Assembly (NCBI RefSeq): GCF_022808175.1
Contig: NZ_JALGBX010000008.1
Coordinates: forward strand, 186,001 to 250,000
Source of the DNA: Streptomyces sp. AP-93
GTDB taxonomy: Bacteria > Actinomycetota > Actinomycetes > Streptomycetales > Streptomycetaceae
Direction: 5' to 3'
DNA length: 64,000 nt
Below are positions 60,905 through 64,000 of the stretch, in pieces. A program made the translations under genes and the position numbers. Positions within the stretch are counted from its first letter, which is position 1. Every line of letters begins with the position of its first letter. Under the pieces are notes generated by a model. That model made no database searches. It saw only the letters and a program-made list of their open reading frames with translations, and was not told the origin of the DNA.

Positions 60905-61462
60905 ATGGACAGCGGACTGATCGCGCTCGGCGCTGCCGTGGTCGGCGTGGCCGGAACTTTGCTGGCGACGGTGCTTTCGCAGCGGATGCTGGCGCGGGTG
61001 CAGGCGGCGCAGTTCGAGCGGGAGCAGCGGGTCGCGCAGGTGGGGTGGGCCCGGGAACAGCAGCTGGCCGAGCTCGACCGCAGGCGGGAGTGCTACGCGG
61101 CGACGAACGCCGCATACCGGCGCTACCGGATCGCGCTCATGTCCTTCCTCTGGGTCGTCCACAACGCGCAGGCCGATCCGGCGGAGCCGCCCGCGACCGC
61201 ACGGGCGGCGCTGGAGGAGGCCCGTGGTGGGCATCACGCCGCCTTCGCGGAGGCGCAGATGATCGCCTCCGCCACCGTCCTCGCGGAGCTGGACTCGATG
61301 ACCCGGGCCATGGCGGGGGCCTACGCCCGCACGATGCGGCTGGCCGAGGGCGCTCCCGGGCCGAACTGCTCCTTCGAGGAGATCCATGCCGAGCTGCTCG
61401 GACTCACGGAGCGCTCTGAGGTCATGCGGGGCACCATGCGGGCAGATCTCGGCATGGTGTGA
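60905..61462 (+). CDS. Hypothetical protein: one membrane helix and a coiled coil
   Basis: 185 residues. One N-terminal hydrophobic helix (IALGAAVVGVAGTLLATVLS), then a coiled coil (QAAQFEREQRVAQVGWAREQ; QLAELDRRRECYAATNAAYR) and a helical body (ARAALEEARGGHHAAFAEAQ). Resembles short actinobacterial membrane-tethered proteins common in streptomycetes, without a known role. Long frames upstream of ATG 60905 are the antisense of ettA. Divergent from ettA across ~195 bp. Confidence 0.7.
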   Translation: MDSGLIALGAAVVGVAGTLLATVLSQRMLARVQAAQFEREQRVAQVGWAREQQLAELDRRRECYAATNAAYRRYRIALMSFLWVVHNAQADPAEPPATARAALEEARGGHHAAFAEAQMIASATVLAELDSMTRAMAGAYARTMRLAEGAPGPNCSFEEIHAELLGLTERSEVMRGTMRADLGMV

Positions 61463-61477
61463 GCGCGGGCGGGGCCG

Positions 61478-61500
61478 GGGCCCGGGCAGGACCCGGGCCC
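61478..61500. terminator. Terminator between convergent genes
   Basis: GGGCCCGGG (61478-61486) pairs with CCCGGGCCC (61492-61500) over five bases, 15 bp after the stop of the previous gene. GC-rich flanks offer further pairing. Confidence 0.7.
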
Positions 61501-61591
61501 GGACAGGGCCGGGTGCGCGGATCGGGGCCTGGCGGCCAGGCCGGTGCCGCGGCGGGTCCGAGGCCGGGCCGAACCCGGGTGCCCGTGAGGC

Positions 61592-63082
61592 TCAGCGGGG
61601 GCGGTAGACCGTGAGGGCGTCCGGGAGGTCGTCCAGGACCAGGGCGGTGGGGGCCTGGGCGTATTCGCCGTCGTAGGCGAGGGGGGTGCCGGCGGGGATG
61701 TCGCCGAGGCGCAGGCTGCGCAGCCGGGTGGCCACGTGGACCGGGGAGCGGGTCAGCGGGCCCGCGAAGGCGGCGGCGAGCAGGCGGGGGCCGGGGCGGC
61801 CGCCGCCGTGGACGAGCCGGACGTCGAGCAGGCCCTCGCCCAGGCTCTTGCGGTAGCGGGGCGCCGGGCCCGTGCCCTGGTAGGTGCCGTTGCCCGCGAA
61901 GAGCAGCCAGACGCTGCGCGGCTTCCCGGCGAGCTTGAGCCGTACCGGGCGCTCGGCGCGCAGCACCCGCCAGGCCGCCAGGAGGGCGGCGGGGCCGCCG
62001 CCGATCCGGGGGGCCCAGCGGAGCCGGTGGCCGAGCAGCTCGGGGTAGGCCCCGATGCTGAAGTTGTTCAGGAAGTACCCGGCCCTGGTGTCCTCGGGGT
62101 CCGGGCCGGGGCCCGGGGTGAAGCGGCCGACGCCGATGTGGACGGCGTGGCCGGCCGCCACGGCCCGGCAGGTGTCCTCGCAGCCCGCGAGGCCGAGGTC
62201 GAGCGCGAAGTGGTTGAGCGTGCCTCCGGGGAACACCGCCAGGGGGATCCCGGCGCGCAGCGCGGCGGTGGCGGCGGCGTTGACCGTGCCGTCGCCGCCG
62301 CACACGCCGAGCACGGTGGCCCGCTCGGCGGCCGAGGCCAGTTCGGCGGCGAGCTCCGGGCCCTCGCACAGGATGAGCTCGGCCTTCGGCAGCCGTTCCC
62401 GCAGTACGTCGAGGCCCGCCGTGGCGGCCGTGCCGGACCCGGTGTTGACCACCACCGTGAGCCCGGCCCCGTCGGGCAGCGCGGGTGCCCCCGCGGCGGC
62501 CCGCTCGTCGCCCGGCACGATCCGGGCCTCCACGGCGTCCCGGGTGAGGCGGCGCACGACGAATCCTGCCGCGACCCCGAGCGCGGCGCCCGCGAGCACG
62601 TCCGAGGGGTAGTGGACCCCGGTGTACACGCGGGAGAAGGCGACGGAGGCGGCGACCGGGGCCAGCGCGGCGCCCCAAAGCGGTGATTGCAGCGCCACTC
62701 CGGCGGTGAAGGCGAACGCGGACGCGGCGTGCCCGGAGGGGAAGGAGGTGGTCCGCGGCTGCGTGGCGAGCTGCCGCACGGCGGGAACCCCGTCCAGCAC
62801 CGGGCGCGGCCTTCGCACGGACCATTTGCCGACGGTGTTGATGGTCGCGGAGGCCAGTGCCAGCGACGCGGCACCGCGCACGGCCGCCTTGCGGGCCCCG
62901 GCCGAGCCGAGGACGGCGATCCCGGCGGCGGCCCCGCCCCACAGCAGCCCGTGGTTCGCGGCCCGCCCGAGCCGCGGCAGCACCCGGTCGGCCCCCGGCC
63001 AATGCCGCCGGGCCACCACGTCGAACAGCCACCGGTCCCCTCGTGCGACCGTGCCCCGCCAGGTCAGCTCTTGATCAGCCAT
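61592..63082 (-). CDS. Fused PAP2 phosphatase / diacylglycerol-kinase-like protein
   Basis: 496 residues. The N-terminal PAP2 phosphatase (~1-190) has the triad KWSVRRPRP, PSGHAASAFAF and SRVYTGVHYPSD. The C-terminal lipid kinase domain (~200-496) has the DAGK motif GGDGTVNAAATAALRAGIPL, PGGTLNHFALDLGL and, later, LAYDGEY. Membrane helices lie in the PAP2 part. Such fusions are common in actinobacteria and should interconvert a lipid and its phosphate, but the substrate is unproved. Starts MADQELTWRGTVARGD. Upstream of nothing obvious; converges on the coiled-coil gene. Confidence 0.92.
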   Translation of the reverse strand: MADQELTWRGTVARGDRWLFDVVARRHWPGADRVLPRLGRAANHGLLWGGAAAGIAVLGSAGARKAAVRGAASLALASATINTVGKWSVRRPRPVLDGVPAVRQLATQPRTTSFPSGHAASAFAFTAGVALQSPLWGAALAPVAASVAFSRVYTGVHYPSDVLAGAALGVAAGFVVRRLTRDAVEARIVPGDERAAAGAPALPDGAGLTVVVNTGSGTAATAGLDVLRERLPKAELILCEGPELAAELASAAERATVLGVCGGDGTVNAAATAALRAGIPLAVFPGGTLNHFALDLGLAGCEDTCRAVAAGHAVHIGVGRFTPGPGPDPEDTRAGYFLNNFSIGAYPELLGHRLRWAPRIGGGPAALLAAWRVLRAERPVRLKLAGKPRSVWLLFAGNGTYQGTGPAPRYRKSLGEGLLDVRLVHGGGRPGPRLLAAAFAGPLTRSPVHVATRLRSLRLGDIPAGTPLAYDGEYAQAPTALVLDDLPDALTVYRPR

Positions 63083-63154
63083 CCCTTGCCCCTACCCGAA
63101 CCCCCGCATCCGAACCAGGGCCCCAGGGCGGGAGCCCCGGATCCCGTGTGCGTC

Positions 63155-64000
63155 CTACTCCGGTTCCGCCGGCCGTTCCGGGCCGGGGCCGTCTTCCAGG
63201 GGGCGCTTGCGCAGGAGGAGGACGACCAGGCCGCCCAGGACGACCAGGCCCACCGCCAGGGAGGCGATCACCGGGGTGGCCGCCGAGCTGCCGCTGGCGG
63301 CCAGCCGTGTGTGCGAGGTGTCCGGATCCCCGGCCGGGGAAGATTCCGACCGGGCGCCCGGGGTGCCCAGGCCACCCATCGGGCCCTGCGCGCCCGCCGC
63401 GCCCTGCGCCCCCTGCTCGCCCGCCGCGCCCGCCGCGCCCAGCGCGGCCATCGCCCCGCCCGGCGTCGCGCCGTCGGCCGGCTGGGCGGCGGGGAGCCGC
63501 CACTTCGCCGTCGCCGTGGCCACGGTGGCGGACTCGCTGGAGCCGGCCACGATCTGGACCTGCGCCGGGACCCCGCTGGTGAAGACCCGGCCGACCGGTA
63601 CCCGGGTGGAGCCGCGGAGGGTGACCTCGGCGCTGCCGTCCGGCGTCCCCTGCGGCACCTCGAAGAAGAGCTTCGCGCCGTTGACGGCGGAGCTGACCGG
63701 CAGGCCCCGGGCGTCCACCACCCGCACCCCCATGGCCACGGCCGCCGCGTCCGGGGTCACGCTCACGCTCTGCGCGCCCGTCCGCACGGTGACCGGCCCG
63801 ATCCGGGTGCCCAGCGGCCCCGACACCTCGCCGGGATCCACCGCGAGTGACGCCGGCGGTTCGGGCAGCCGCCGCGCCTCCCGCTGGAGGTAGTCGGCGA
63901 GCTTCTCGGCCGCCGGGTCGACGGCCTCCACGGCAACGCCCTCGGCCAGCCTCCAGATGGCCACCTGGGTCCCGGCCGCGGCGCTCTCCGCTGTGAGCGC
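63155..64000 (-). CDS. Thioester-domain-type surface protein (5' end beyond window)
   Basis: At least 281 codons, open at the window edge. Begins with the end of a thioester-domain (QVAIWRLAEGVAVEAVDPAA), then an Ig-like domain (RTGAQSVSVTPDAAAVAMGV), a Gly/Ala-rich stalk with collagen-like GAQGAAGAQGPMG runs, a hydrophobic anchor (ATPVIASLAVGLVVLGGLVV) and the charged tail RKRPLEDGPGPERPAEPE. No LPxTG is seen. The family covalently binds host or matrix partners through an internal Cys-Gln thioester. The thioester Cys would lie outside the window, so this part of the call rests on the flanking sequence. Confidence 0.75.
   Translation of the reverse strand, partial: ALTAESAAAGTQVAIWRLAEGVAVEAVDPAAEKLADYLQREARRLPEPPASLAVDPGEVSGPLGTRIGPVTVRTGAQSVSVTPDAAAVAMGVRVVDARGLPVSSAVNGAKLFFEVPQGTPDGSAEVTLRGSTRVPVGRVFTSGVPAQVQIVAGSSESATVATATAKWRLPAAQPADGATPGGAMAALGAAGAAGEQGAQGAAGAQGPMGGLGTPGARSESSPAGDPDTSHTRLAASGSSAATPVIASLAVGLVVLGGLVVLLLRKRPLEDGPGPERPAEPE

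Overview
The window is about 64 kb of high-GC actinobacterial DNA, almost certainly from a Streptomyces chromosome. This is judged from very strong G/C use at third codon positions, many GTG and some TTG starts, short intergenic hairpin terminators, and Streptomyces-type families: two PepN aminopeptidases, nickel-responsive Fe-SOD control, a mycothiol-dependent DsbA-like protein, and a sugar ABC operon without its own ATPase. Most of it reads as core or near-core chromosome. There is one clear mobile element, at about 56.0-57.8 kb.

Layout. 1-5.3 kb: the end of bioY, an amino acid permease, an N-terminally deleted second permease, the iron SOD gene with a Nur-type operator, and a DsbA/nitroreductase-like gene. 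5.4-12.5 kb: pepN copy 1, an AbiEi/DUF559-like orphan, a VOC-PPOX operon facing a CGNR regulator, then a secreted protein and a small membrane protein. 12.9-26.4 kb: a large secreted S8 protease, a TerD-domain protein, asd, DUF1203 with a degenerate antitoxin-like ORF, pepN copy 2, LysR plus two EamA exporters, and a MarR gene with a perfect operator palindrome. 26.2-35.9 kb: a small membrane protein, malQ, a repeat-bearing small protein, a secreted GH84-type glycosidase, an HNH nuclease, an MscS channel and a ROK regulator.

36.1-41.6 kb: a sugar operon (binding lipoprotein, two permeases, GH4 phospho-glycosidase, BadF/GlcNAc-kinase-like protein) downstream of the ROK repressor gene. 41.8-53.1 kb: the most interesting region, seven colinear genes for a GlnX-like membrane sensor, a GlnH-like amino-acid-binding protein, an unknown helical protein, a PknG-like Ser/Thr kinase, a PP2C phosphatase, a VWA protein and an FHA protein. 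The first three proteins match the mycobacterial/corynebacterial GlnX-GlnH-PknG glutamate/aspartate-sensing system. Here the system appears physically extended with its own phosphatase and FHA reader, and the kinase, phosphatase and FHA protein each carry two Zn-ribbon-like Cys motifs.

53.2-64 kb: a PadR regulator and its membrane partner, a PCMT-like methyltransferase, a truncated haemoglobin, a cargo-bearing IS5-like element inserted exactly at the stop codon of a neighbouring gene, a thioesterase, the ribosome-associated ABC-F protein EttA, a PAP2/diacylglycerol-kinase fusion, and the 3' part of a thioester-type surface protein gene. Three copies of a roughly 200-bp inverted intergenic repeat lie at about 8.0, 22.5 and 32.4 kb. 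I saw no rRNA, tRNA or CRISPR array. All calls come from reading the sequence and from recall of families; no search was run.
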